Positions 1 through 7,380 of a DNA stretch of 10,464 nucleotides are shown here, piece by piece. Under the pieces are notes generated by a model. The model worked only from the letters and a program-made list of their open reading frames with translations, searched no databases and was not told the DNA's origin. Made by a program: the position numbers and the translations under genes. The stretch comes from an uncultured Gammaproteobacteria bacterium (lineage in GTDB: Bacteria > Pseudomonadota > Gammaproteobacteria > Pseudomonadales > Azotimanducaceae_A): assembly GCA_913049565.1 (NCBI GenBank), contig CAJWZG010000079.1, forward strand, positions 1-10,464, in the 5' to 3' direction. Every line of letters starts with the position of its first letter. Position 1 is the stretch's first letter.

Positions 1-2
1 GG

Positions 3-449
3 ATTCTTGCAATCCTGGCGGCCAGCTGCGCCATAGGGTCGATCGTGACGACTTTCATGTTCAACGACATGCTGGGATTCGCCGTCATGATCGGGTATGT
101 CCTTCTCACTCCGATGGGTCTGTACTGGGGCGTCCGGCTTTGGAAAAACTCCTCTGTCGGACGGCACTGGATACTTGGAGCGGAGAATGAAGGGATCGAT
201 GAGAACACACCGAACCCCGATGCGGAACGGGTGCGTGTTGAAAGATTGACCTCGATCAAGAGCCACATCGGCCAGACCGGTGTCACGGATTCACTCCTTC
301 GGCCGGTCGGTTTCATCATGATCGATGGACAGCGGATAGATGCGATCGCCGAAGGGGACATGATTGAGTCAAACCGAAACGTGCTGGTGGTGGACGCCTA
401 CGACAATCAACTCAAAGTTCGTGAAATAGACCCTTCCGAGAGTTCTTAG
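3..449 (+). CDS. NfeD-like membrane protein, C-terminal part (5' end cut by window edge)
   Basis: The frame is open to the left edge from position 3, so the gene begins outside the window; the GTG at 45 is not a convincing start because hydrophobic sequence continues upstream of it in frame. The visible 148 residues hold one or two hydrophobic segments (about residues 1-45), a charged linker, then a small beta-rich C-terminal domain of the OB-fold NfeD type, with the run GQTGV (around 289-303) followed by the pattern xxPxGxxxIDGxRxDAIAEG. NfeD proteins are membrane partners of SPFH/flotillin proteins, and the next gene begins as floA, 85 bases downstream, which is the usual order. The TAG stop is at 447-449. 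The family call is from pattern recognition and is fairly secure; the exact role of NfeD in flotillin microdomains is not settled. The lineage appears different from that of the genes right of ~1010. Confidence 0.8.
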   Translation: MLAILAASCAIGSIVTTFMFNDMLGFAVMIGYVLLTPMGLYWGVRLWKNSSVGRHWILGAENEGIDENTPNPDAERVRVERLTSIKSHIGQTGVTDSLLRPVGFIMIDGQRIDAIAEGDMIESNRNVLVVDAYDNQLKVREIDPSESS

Positions 450-534
450 GGTTCTTCATAGATGGACGACCTCTGCTAGAATCAGGGGAATCCCCCCGAC
501 AGCATGACGATTGCCTAAATAAAGGTGCAAGACA

Positions 535-2109
535 ATGACCGACTTCTCGATCTCCCCAATCATCGGACTCACTGCAATTCAATGGGTGATCATCGGCGTC
601 GGCGGATTCTTCCTGCTCATAGTCGCGGGCATCATGATGAGTTTCTTTTCGCTTTGGCTGCAGGCACTGCTTTCCAACGCCTCTGTTTCGTTTACCAGCC
701 TGATCGGCATGAAACTCCGCAAAGTCAGCCCCAACGTGGTGGTGATCAACCGAATTACGGCGAAGAAGGCCGGCATTGAACTGACCACAAATCAGCTCGA
801 GGCTCACTATCTGGCCGGAGGAAAAGTGCCGCGTGTCGTCCAGGCGATGATCGCTGCGGACAAGGCCAAGATCGATCTCGAATGGGAGAATGCAACTGCA
901 ATTGATCTTGCAGGCAGAGACATTCTCACCGCAGTTCAGACCTCGGTCGACCCGCGCGTCATCGATTGTCCCAGTCAGGACACGAACAAATCAACGATTG
1001 CTGCAGTGGCGCAGGAGTCAGGACTTAATGAAGGTTGGTCTTGGGTGGGTAATCTCACTATTTTAACGGCCTTCGGTATCTTGACCTCCTACGCTGTCGT
1101 TGCAGGTTGGGTACTTTATTATTTCTTTTTATCGCTCAGTGGAGACATGTTGACGCCGTCTGCGCAGCAGGCACAGTCCAGCTTTAATGAGCTTTTGGCA
1201 GCTCCGCAGACGTTGATTTTTTGGGGAGCCGTGGCGCTGGTAACCGCCGGGGTCATCATCGCTGCTGGCGTACAGCAAGGTATTGAGCGAGCGGTCAAGA
1301 TATTGATGCCCATGTTGTTTGGTTTGTTGCTCTTGCTGATGTTTTTTAACGTCTTCACTGGCGGTATGCCCGAAGCTCTGCGTTATTTGTTTACACCCGA
1401 CTTTGCTAAGGTTGATGGCTCAACGTTTCTGGCAGCGCTTTCCCAGGCTTTCTTTTCAATCGGTGTCGCCATGGCGGGCATGATGATGTTTGGGGCCTAC
1501 TTACCTAAAGATATCTCGATTGCGCAATCGGCCATGATTATTGTCGCTGCGGATACGGCTGTGGCCCTGCTCGCGGGTCTAGTGATTTTTCCCATGGTGT
1601 TTCACAACGGCTTGGATGTTGGCGCGGGTACAGGGTTAATTTTTCAAACCCTGCCAGTGGCATTTGCGCGCATGGACGGTGGCGCCATCGTTGGCGCCGT
1701 GTTTTTCTTGTTGCTTTGTGTCGCGGCCATCACATCGATTGTTGGGCTTTCTGAGCCGGTGACCGGCTATGTCGCCGAGCGTTGGCAACTATCGCGTCGA
1801 CGCGCAACGCTGGCAACTTTCGGTACGCTGTTTCCTTTCTCTGTAATCAGTGCCCTGACGTTTAGCACTTGGAGCTCAGTGAGTTTCGCCGGGCAATCTT
1901 TAGACTACTGGATAGAATATTTGCCCAATCAGGTGATGTTGCCTGTGGGTGGGCTGCTTATAGCCACCTTTGTGGCATGGCGTTTGTCCCCGAGCATCAG
2001 CAAAAGCGAGCTGAACTTCGCAAACCCTATAGGGTTCTTGGTGTGGTCTCGCCTGATGCGCTTTGTCGTTGTTCCCGCAGTCTTTATTATTCTTGTGACC
2101 GGGCTTTAG
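535..2109 (+). CDS. Chimeric ORF: FloA (flotillin-like) N-terminus joined to neurotransmitter:sodium symporter C-terminus
   Basis: This is one open frame of 524 residues with two unrelated halves. Residues 1-~160 match FloA: an N-terminal membrane segment (about 15-45), then LIGMKLRKVSP, NQLEAHYLAGG, an AIDLAGRD box (about residues 123-130) and a VQTSVDPRVID stretch (134-144). They stop just where the SPFH core should begin. From about residue 161 the protein is a symporter of the SNF/NSS family: AVVAGW (TM3), GIERAVKILMP (TM5), SQAFFSIGVAMAG (TM6), YLPKDISI followed by ADTAVALLAG (TM7), and further helices to the end. The hallmark TM1 box (GNIWRFP-like), which helps form the sodium and substrate sites, and TM2 are absent, so neither half should work as known. 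The start at 535 has an AAAGGTG ribosome site at 521-527 that belongs to the floA half. Phe codons are mostly TTC in the short first half (4 of 6) and mostly TTT in the second (21 of 31), a weak hint of different origin. Most likely a misassembly; a genuine deletion fusion is possible. Confidence 0.85.
   Translation: MTDFSISPIIGLTAIQWVIIGVGGFFLLIVAGIMMSFFSLWLQALLSNASVSFTSLIGMKLRKVSPNVVVINRITAKKAGIELTTNQLEAHYLAGGKVPRVVQAMIAADKAKIDLEWENATAIDLAGRDILTAVQTSVDPRVIDCPSQDTNKSTIAAVAQESGLNEGWSWVGNLTILTAFGILTSYAVVAGWVLYYFFLSLSGDMLTPSAQQAQSSFNELLAAPQTLIFWGAVALVTAGVIIAAGVQQGIERAVKILMPMLFGLLLLLMFFNVFTGGMPEALRYLFTPDFAKVDGSTFLAALSQAFFSIGVAMAGMMMFGAYLPKDISIAQSAMIIVAADTAVALLAGLVIFPMVFHNGLDVGAGTGLIFQTLPVAFARMDGGAIVGAVFFLLLCVAAITSIVGLSEPVTGYVAERWQLSRRRATLATFGTLFPFSVISALTFSTWSSVSFAGQSLDYWIEYLPNQVMLPVGGLLIATFVAWRLSPSISKSELNFANPIGFLVWSRLMRFVVVPAVFIILVTGL
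1003..1014. other. Probable join between two unrelated DNA segments
   Basis: FloA homologues run through a segment like AVA-x-DGI at this point, while NSS symporters have a short polar stretch before TM3 that ends in a pattern like AxESGLxxGW. Here the two meet at residues 157-162 (A-V-A-Q-E-S), so the join should lie within or very near this interval. The reading frame is kept, without insertion sequence, direct repeat or integrase gene nearby. The position is inferred from remembered family patterns, so it may be off by some tens of bases. Confidence 0.65.
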
Positions 2110-2163
2110 CAGGGTCTGCACTCGATTGACTGGGCCCGAAGTGATTACTGTCTGACCTTACTT

Positions 2164-2168
2164 AAGGA
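2164..2168 (+). promoter_or_regulatory. Ribosome binding site for the thioesterase gene
   Basis: AAGGA lies six bases before the ATG at 2175 and supports that start. The 65-base gap after the symporter stop also contains a TTGACT (2126-2131) that resembles a -35 box, but no good -10 hexamer at proper spacing, so I do not call a promoter. Confidence 0.7.
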
Positions 2169-2174
2169 TTTTTT

Positions 2175-3059
2175 ATGCAGCTGACCTATCGAGGCAGCGT
2201 CAACCGTTGGGAATGTGATGAGAATGATCACCTCAACGTGCGCTTTTGCGAGCACAAACTTTATCAAACGCTTTTATCCGGCCTATTGATCAATGGCTGT
2301 ATTGAAACCGCCGATGTGCCGCTATTGCCGGCAAAGATCCAGCGCCAGCATATTCGGTTCCAGGCAGAGTCGCGGATCGCGGCACCCCTGGGTGGATACT
2401 TTGGTGCTGTGGCGGGCGATGAGTTTCAAGTTCTGGTGGAGCTGCGTAACGAAGTCAGCGGTGTGGTCGCTTGCTCTATGCTGTTCACGTTTGCTGACGC
2501 AAGCATAGCCGCTCACTTGCAAGAAATAGAGGCAGATGTCATTGCGCCAGATGACTTTTCTCATGCATGGCCTCGAGGCATACAGCAGAATCTGAACTTG
2601 CATGAGTTGACCCTCGACCAGGCGCTGTCGCTTGGTTTTCGCACGATTGGTGCTGGCGTTATCGACGCCGATGAATGCAGTGCCCAGGGACAGTTGTTAC
2701 CCCATTTCTGTATGGGGAGAATCTCCGACTCTATGCCGCATTTATGGGGGGCGGTTTTTCCCGAGAGTCAGGCGAACGAAGCAGAGGGTGGTGCGGTGGT
2801 TGAGTTCAGACGTACCTATGATGGAATTTTGTCTGTAGGTGAGGCATTCACTATTGTCTCTGGCATTGTCGCGGTTGGCACAAAAGTTCAATCGTTTGCT
2901 CACCTGATCTATAACCAACGCACGGGTAAGTGCTGTGTGAATGCTCAAGCAGTCGCCTTGCGTATGGATCTGCAAGCGCGCAAAGCCATTACTATGGACT
3001 CAGTTGCGTTCGCTGCCCTCGCAGCGCAAAAAATCCAGCTACCAAACCGTGAATTTTAA
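2175..3059 (+). CDS. Acyl-CoA thioesterase family protein (double hotdog)
   Basis: This 294-residue protein probably hydrolyses acyl-CoA (or acyl-ACP) thioesters in the cytoplasm. The N-terminus (about residues 5-110) is a 4HBT-type hotdog domain: W12, D15, D18, H19, L20 and N21 form the D-x-x-D-H-x-N pattern seen at the start of this fold, followed by a beta region ending near LLFTFADAS-like sequence. The second half (about 150-285) resembles another hotdog copy, with GRISDSMPHLWG near residues 180-191 and a final strand region around the YNQRTGK turn. The ATG at 2175 has a good AAGGA site. It is followed after only 20 bases by the acyl-CoA synthetase gene, so the pair probably acts on the same CoA esters, with opposing or proofreading roles. 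The substrate cannot be told from the sequence. No signal peptide or membrane segment is seen. Confidence 0.88.
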   Translation: MQLTYRGSVNRWECDENDHLNVRFCEHKLYQTLLSGLLINGCIETADVPLLPAKIQRQHIRFQAESRIAAPLGGYFGAVAGDEFQVLVELRNEVSGVVACSMLFTFADASIAAHLQEIEADVIAPDDFSHAWPRGIQQNLNLHELTLDQALSLGFRTIGAGVIDADECSAQGQLLPHFCMGRISDSMPHLWGAVFPESQANEAEGGAVVEFRRTYDGILSVGEAFTIVSGIVAVGTKVQSFAHLIYNQRTGKCCVNAQAVALRMDLQARKAITMDSVAFAALAAQKIQLPNREF

Positions 3060-3079
3060 GCCGACCTGGAATCCATGTT

Positions 3080-4726
3080 ATGAGTATTTACGACCAAGAC
3101 CTTGATGCCAATGCAGCGAACTTTGTGCCGTTATCGCCAATTTCCATGCTACGCAGAGCGGCGATGGTCTACGGCGACAAAGCGGCGGTATGTTATGGCG
3201 AACGCACGCTGACTTGGAGAGAGGTATTTGATCGCAGCGTCAATGTGGCGGCGGCGTTAAACGCCAGGGGTGTCGGCAGTGGCGACACCGTTGCAATAGT
3301 GTGTGCCAATATTCCGGAAATGTTCGAGGCCCACTACGCCGTCCCTATGGCAGGTGCCGTGCTTAATGCCATTAACATTCGGTTGGATGCGGCGACTATC
3401 GCGTTCATTCTCGAGCATGGCGAAGCCAAAATGGTGTTGGTGGACAAAGAGTTCGGGCCAGTGGTTGAACAGGCGCTTGAGCAAATGTCACATCGACTTG
3501 AGGTGATTCATATAGATGACCTGACTTACTCTGACGGTCAGCTGCTGGGTAGTGAGAGCTATGAGGACTTGGTGAATCAATGCCCTATGATGATGGAACC
3601 CCTGAAGGCATGGGATGCGGCAGCCTACTTACCAGCCGATGAATGGGATGCAATAGCGCTCAACTACACGTCTGGAACGACAGGTAATCCCAAAGGTGTT
3701 GTCTATCACCATCGAGGAGCCTATCTAAATGCAGTCTCCAATGCTTTGACTTGGGATATGGGCGAGCATCCGGTGTATCTCTGGACTCTGCCTATGTTTC
3801 ATTGCAACGGCTGGTGTTTTCCATGGACGCTGGCGGTCAACGCTGGCACGTCAATTTGCCTACGACAAGTAAGGGAAGACGCGGTTTATGAGGCTATTGG
3901 ACGTTTTGGCGTAACTCATTTTTGCGGGGCGCCGGTAGTATTGAATACGCTGCTTAATGCCCCTGTTGCGCTGAAGCAAATGGTGACAAAACCCATCAAA
4001 ACGATGACGGCTGGTGCTGCGCCACCGGCGGCAATTATTCAAGGTATGCAAGAGCAGGGGGTGGATGTGACCCATGTGTACGGGCTAACGGAAACTTACG
4101 GACCGGTCACACTGTGTGCGTGGCGCGATGATTTGTGGGGTGTTCTTGATTCAGCTGCACAATCGAGCTTGAAAGCTCGACAGGGTGTAGGCGGGCAAAT
4201 GCTAGAAGGTCTCATGGTCGCTGATCCGCAGACTCTCGAGCCTGTTCCTCAAGACGGTAGGACAATCGGCGAAGTGATGATGCGCGGCAACAATGTCATG
4301 AAGGGTTACTTGAAGAATCCTCAAGCCACCGAGGAATCTTTCGCTGGTGGGTGGTTTCATTCTGGCGACTTGGCGGTATGGTCCGAGGACGGGTACATAC
4401 AAATCAAAGATCGCTCCAAGGACATCATCATTTCCGGAGGCGAAAATATATCCAGCATTGAAATCGAAGATTTGTTGTTCAAGCATCCGGCTATCATGGA
4501 AGCCGCAGTGGTGGCGAAGAGTGATGAGAAGTGGGGTGAAACGCCGTGTGCTTTCGTTACGCTGAAAGCTGGCGAGAATCTCAGTACGCAGGAGGTGTTG
4601 AACTATTGCCGAGATAATCTGGCTCGATTCAAGGTGCCCAAATATGTGTTGTTCACCGAACTGCCAAAAACTTCAACGGGTAAAGTGCAAAAATTCGCTC
4701 TGCGCAAAACAGCGGAGCAGGTTTAG
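3080..4726 (+). CDS. AMP-forming acyl-CoA synthetase (fatty-acid/carboxylate-CoA ligase)
   Basis: This 548-residue enzyme of the ANL superfamily activates a carboxylic acid with ATP to an acyl-adenylate and then to acyl-CoA. Visible motifs in order: phosphate-binding loop YTSGTTGNPKG at residues 196-206; a FHCNGWCFPWT segment typical of the medium/long-chain and methylmercaptopropionate (DmdB-like) subgroup; YGLTETYGP at 334-342; SGD at 428-430 with the ribose-binding Asp; hinge region around R445 in KDRSKDII; GGENISSIEIE shortly after; and the catalytic lysine K535 in STGKVQK near the C-terminus. Length and motif set are complete. The start at 3080 has only a weak CTGGA upstream, and an ATGTTATGA string at 3075-3083 overlaps it, so translation may be coupled to the thioesterase. 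The TAG stop overlaps the GTG start of the VTT gene by one base. Chain length preference, or a role in DMSP breakdown, cannot be decided here. Confidence 0.93.
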   Translation: MSIYDQDLDANAANFVPLSPISMLRRAAMVYGDKAAVCYGERTLTWREVFDRSVNVAAALNARGVGSGDTVAIVCANIPEMFEAHYAVPMAGAVLNAINIRLDAATIAFILEHGEAKMVLVDKEFGPVVEQALEQMSHRLEVIHIDDLTYSDGQLLGSESYEDLVNQCPMMMEPLKAWDAAAYLPADEWDAIALNYTSGTTGNPKGVVYHHRGAYLNAVSNALTWDMGEHPVYLWTLPMFHCNGWCFPWTLAVNAGTSICLRQVREDAVYEAIGRFGVTHFCGAPVVLNTLLNAPVALKQMVTKPIKTMTAGAAPPAAIIQGMQEQGVDVTHVYGLTETYGPVTLCAWRDDLWGVLDSAAQSSLKARQGVGGQMLEGLMVADPQTLEPVPQDGRTIGEVMMRGNNVMKGYLKNPQATEESFAGGWFHSGDLAVWSEDGYIQIKDRSKDIIISGGENISSIEIEDLLFKHPAIMEAAVVAKSDEKWGETPCAFVTLKAGENLSTQEVLNYCRDNLARFKVPKYVLFTELPKTSTGKVQKFALRKTAEQV

Positions 4727-5436
4727 TGTCTAAGCCCGTCTTGTTCGCTCTTGTACTAGTGGTGCTCGTGGCGGCGGCCTTTGTGCTGCCGATTGTCGAG
4801 TGGCTTACGGCATTTTTTTCCTGGGTACAGGCCAATCTAACTATTGCTTGGGCTGTTTTTATTATTTTTTATGTTTTCGCGGTTGTACTGATGTTGCCGG
4901 GTAGTCTGCTCACACTAGGTGCCGGGTATCTGTTTGGATTGGGCTACGGTTTTGTGATTGTGTCTTTCGCGAGCACTGTCGGTGCAACCTGCGCTTTTTT
5001 GGTTGGGCGCTTTTTCGCGCGGGATTGGGTCTCCGGAAAATTGAGCGCCATGCCACGCTTCTCGGCGCTAGATCGCGCGGTAGGTGAACGCGGGGCGATT
5101 GTCGTCCTGCTAACCCGGCTATCTCCAGCGTTCCCCTTTAGTCTGCTGAACTACGCCCTTGGCTTGACCCAGGTGCCGCTCAAAATCTATGTACTTGTCT
5201 CTTGGCTTGGCATGATCCCGGGTACGTTGCTGTATGTTTATCTAGGATCCATCGCGCAAAACCTTACAACACTCTTGAGTGGTGAACTCGCCGAATCACC
5301 CGTGGGCAATATCTTGCTGTACCTTGGCTTGGCCGCAACTCTCATTTTAACCATATTGATTACTCGATTCGCCAGCGGTGCGCTAGACCAACAGCTGCAA
5401 GACTCCGGTGATACAAACGCAAAGGCGCCCTCATGA
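4726..5436 (+). CDS. TVP38/TMEM64 family membrane protein (VTT/SNARE-associated domain)
   Basis: This 236-residue integral inner-membrane protein belongs to the VTT (DedA-like) family. Hydrophobic segments lie at about residues 4-24 and 38-57, then the characteristic re-entrant region with P58-G59-S60 and LGAGYLFG (64-71), followed by GRFFAR (94-99), a LLTRLSPAFPFSLLNY segment in the middle, and two more helices towards the C-terminus. Family members are linked to lipid scrambling, membrane integrity and small-molecule transport, without one agreed role. It starts with GTG at 4726, sharing a base with the synthetase stop (TAGTG), and its TGA overlaps the next ATG (ATGA, 5433-5436), so it is translationally coupled on both sides. 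In many bacteria the same domain is fused directly to an FAD oxidoreductase like the one that follows, which supports a joint function. Confidence 0.9.
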   Translation: MSKPVLFALVLVVLVAAAFVLPIVEWLTAFFSWVQANLTIAWAVFIIFYVFAVVLMLPGSLLTLGAGYLFGLGYGFVIVSFASTVGATCAFLVGRFFARDWVSGKLSAMPRFSALDRAVGERGAIVVLLTRLSPAFPFSLLNYALGLTQVPLKIYVLVSWLGMIPGTLLYVYLGSIAQNLTTLLSGELAESPVGNILLYLGLAATLILTILITRFASGALDQQLQDSGDTNAKAPS

Positions 5437-6887
5437 GTATCGAACGCTACCCTGGTGATGATTTTGATAATAAATCGTGGAGCCTGCTCAGCCCGGATAA
5501 TTATCAAAATCCAGAACCTCAATCCAAGTATCACCTAGTCGTTGTCGGCGCGGGGCCTGCAGGCTTAATCAGCGCGATCGGTGCTGCGGGTCTGGGTGCC
5601 AAGGTTGCGCTTGTTGAACGTAACCGCATGGGCGGCGACTGCCTCAATGTAGGCTGCATGCCCTCTAAATCGTTGCTCGCCTTCAGCAAGCGCTCTCAAG
5701 CGGATTTTCAGGAGGCCTTTGCTTGGCTTCGGGAAGTGCGCGCCGGTATTGCTCCGCATGATTCCGTCGAGCGCTACACCGAAGCCGGTGTTGACGTGTT
5801 TCTGGGAAATGCCGCCTTCGATCAACGAGGCGATATCTGTGTTGGTGAGGTGACGCTTAAAACGCGTCGCATTGCGCTTTGTACAGGCGCCAGTGCGAGT
5901 GTGCCGCCGATACCCGGTTTACGTGAGGCGCAACCGCTTACCAACGAGACCGTGTTCGATTTAATAGAGCCGCCAGAGTCGCTGGCGATTTTGGGGGCGG
6001 GAGCGATCGGTTGTGAGTTGGCGTTGGCGTTTTCGAAGCTTGGCGTCAAGGTGTCATTGTTTGAGATGGCGCAGCGCGTTTTGCCCAACGAAACGCCGTT
6101 GGCAAGTCAGGCTGTAGAGCTCGCTTTGACTGCTGCTGGTGTAGATCTATACCTAGGGCAGAGAGTCAAAGAAATCACAGGCCAAGATACCGTCGTATTC
6201 GGCGAACAGCATGTACGCTCAGAGCGCATTTTGGTGGCTCTAGGGAGAAAGCCGAATACGGATCAACTCAATTTGCAAGCCGCGGGGGTTGCCATTGATT
6301 CGCACGGGTTTGTAGAGACTAATCGCAAGCTGCAAAGCAGTAACAAGCGTATTTTTGCAGCGGGCGATTGCACGGCGCGCCTTCAATTCACCCACCATGC
6401 TGATGCGCAAGCTCGTGTCTTGATACAAAACGCGTTGTTTGCACCTACGGCCAAGGTTGACGGCTTAATCGTACCGCACTGCACCTATACCGACCCAGAG
6501 GTGGCCAGCGTGGGAGAGACTCCCGCCAGTTTAGACAAAGCCAGTATTGCCTTTGATCGTTTCGAGTTTGATCTGGGTGAGCTAGATCGTTCGCGAGCGG
6601 ACCCTAATGTAAAGTCGTGGCCGATACAGCATGCCGAGGTCTACACCCAGCAAGGCTCAGATAAAATTCTTGGCGCCACAATTATTGGCCACGACGCTGG
6701 TGAACTGCTGGCTCCAATTTGCCTTATGATGAGTAACGGGTTGGGTTTGGCTGCCGCACAAAAAACGATCTTTAGTTATCCAACAAGAAGCGAATACCTC
6801 AAGCGCTTGGGCGACGCGTACAATCGCAGTCGTATGACGCCGACCGTAGCCAATCTGTTCCGTTGGTGGCTGAAGCGGACGCTGTGA
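5433..6887 (+). CDS. FAD-dependent pyridine nucleotide-disulfide oxidoreductase (mercuric reductase/lipoamide dehydrogenase-like)
   Basis: This 484-residue class I flavoprotein has a ~33-residue N-terminal extension, then the FAD-binding GAGPAG (39-44), the redox-active disulfide C70-x4-C75 in GGDCLNVGC, a second nucleotide-binding fold with LGAGAIGCE near residue 190, the IFAAGDCT FAD motif near 309, and a C-terminal dimerisation domain. At the place of the catalytic His in lipoamide dehydrogenases (HPTxxE) it has Y449-P-T-R-S-E454; a Tyr there is also seen in mercuric reductases. True MerA features, an N-terminal metal-binding domain and a C-terminal vicinal Cys pair, are absent, so mercury reduction is unlikely. 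The last residues (LFRWWLKRTL) are aromatic and basic and might touch the membrane. The start overlaps the VTT gene by four bases. It probably moves electrons from NAD(P)H to a disulfide, quinone or other acceptor at the membrane; the substrate is unknown. Confidence 0.9.
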   Translation: MSIERYPGDDFDNKSWSLLSPDNYQNPEPQSKYHLVVVGAGPAGLISAIGAAGLGAKVALVERNRMGGDCLNVGCMPSKSLLAFSKRSQADFQEAFAWLREVRAGIAPHDSVERYTEAGVDVFLGNAAFDQRGDICVGEVTLKTRRIALCTGASASVPPIPGLREAQPLTNETVFDLIEPPESLAILGAGAIGCELALAFSKLGVKVSLFEMAQRVLPNETPLASQAVELALTAAGVDLYLGQRVKEITGQDTVVFGEQHVRSERILVALGRKPNTDQLNLQAAGVAIDSHGFVETNRKLQSSNKRIFAAGDCTARLQFTHHADAQARVLIQNALFAPTAKVDGLIVPHCTYTDPEVASVGETPASLDKASIAFDRFEFDLGELDRSRADPNVKSWPIQHAEVYTQQGSDKILGATIIGHDAGELLAPICLMMSNGLGLAAAQKTIFSYPTRSEYLKRLGDAYNRSRMTPTVANLFRWWLKRTL

Positions 6888-6915
6888 GACAAATTCAATA
6901 CAGGGAAAGAGTACG

Positions 6916-7380
6916 ATGATGCCGATCAAACAAGGTGGGGCAATGGTTATAGCTCTTCTGTTACTCGGTGCCTGCTCCGATAAGACGGAAACGACACCTT
7001 ACGCACCGACGGGCAATCAGTATCAGTTTATGACCGAGTATCTAGAACCTGCCTCGGACCTGATTTGGCGCTCCGCTGGCGCCATTATTACCGAAGAAGG
7101 GGAAGTGGATTTGCAGCCCACGACCGATGAGGGTTGGCTTGCAGTAGTGCACGCTGCCACGGTGGTGGCTGAGGGTGGGAACTTGCTTATGATGCCCGGC
7201 CTTGCAAATGGCGAGACAGATTGGAATGAGTATGCACAGGGCTTAACTAGGGCAGCACTTTTGGCAAAATCTGCTGCCGAGGCGAAAGACGCCGATGCGC
7301 TGTTTGCCGCAGGGGGCGCGGTGTATAACGTTTGTCGCGCATGCCACAACAAATACATGGAACAAGATGAATTCGAGTAG
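6916..7380 (+). CDS. Lipoprotein c-type cytochrome, class II (cytochrome c'-like)
   Basis: This 154-residue protein has a short basic N-terminus, a hydrophobic run and a lipobox ending L-G-A-C20, so it is probably an exported lipoprotein. One haem-binding motif CRACH (C140-H144) lies close to the C-terminus and is followed by NKY, the arrangement of class II (c'-type) cytochromes; the preceding region is helical and includes PTTDEGW near residue 70 and an LLMMPG segment near 90-97. Covalent haem attachment outside the cytoplasm fits the signal sequence. The start is ATGATG at 6916/6919 after a purine-rich AGGGA around 6902-6906; either ATG could be used. It lies 28 bases after the flavoprotein gene and overlaps the next gene by 14 bases. 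Its likely role is electron carriage or gas/ligand sensing at the envelope; the partner is unknown. Confidence 0.85.
   Translation: MMPIKQGGAMVIALLLLGACSDKTETTPYAPTGNQYQFMTEYLEPASDLIWRSAGAIITEEGEVDLQPTTDEGWLAVVHAATVVAEGGNLLMMPGLANGETDWNEYAQGLTRAALLAKSAAEAKDADALFAAGGAVYNVCRACHNKYMEQDEFE

Noticed and set aside
485..495. GGGG-AAT-CCCC hairpin between the NfeD and FloA genes
   Set aside because: It has only four base pairs with a three-base loop and no following T-run, so it does not qualify as a terminator.
412..807. Minus-strand frame of 131 codons opposite the FloA start
   Set aside because: The composition is low-complexity and polar without any motif; the plus strand clearly encodes FloA here.
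5433..6887. Mercuric reductase (merA) and a mercury resistance operon
   Set aside because: No N-terminal metal-binding domain, no C-terminal Cys pair, and no merR, merT or merP gene nearby.
7295..7366. Upstream start (ATG 7295) for the anchor protein
   Set aside because: These codons are an out-of-frame reading of the cytochrome gene, including its haem motif; the ATG at 7367 fits the family's N-terminus.
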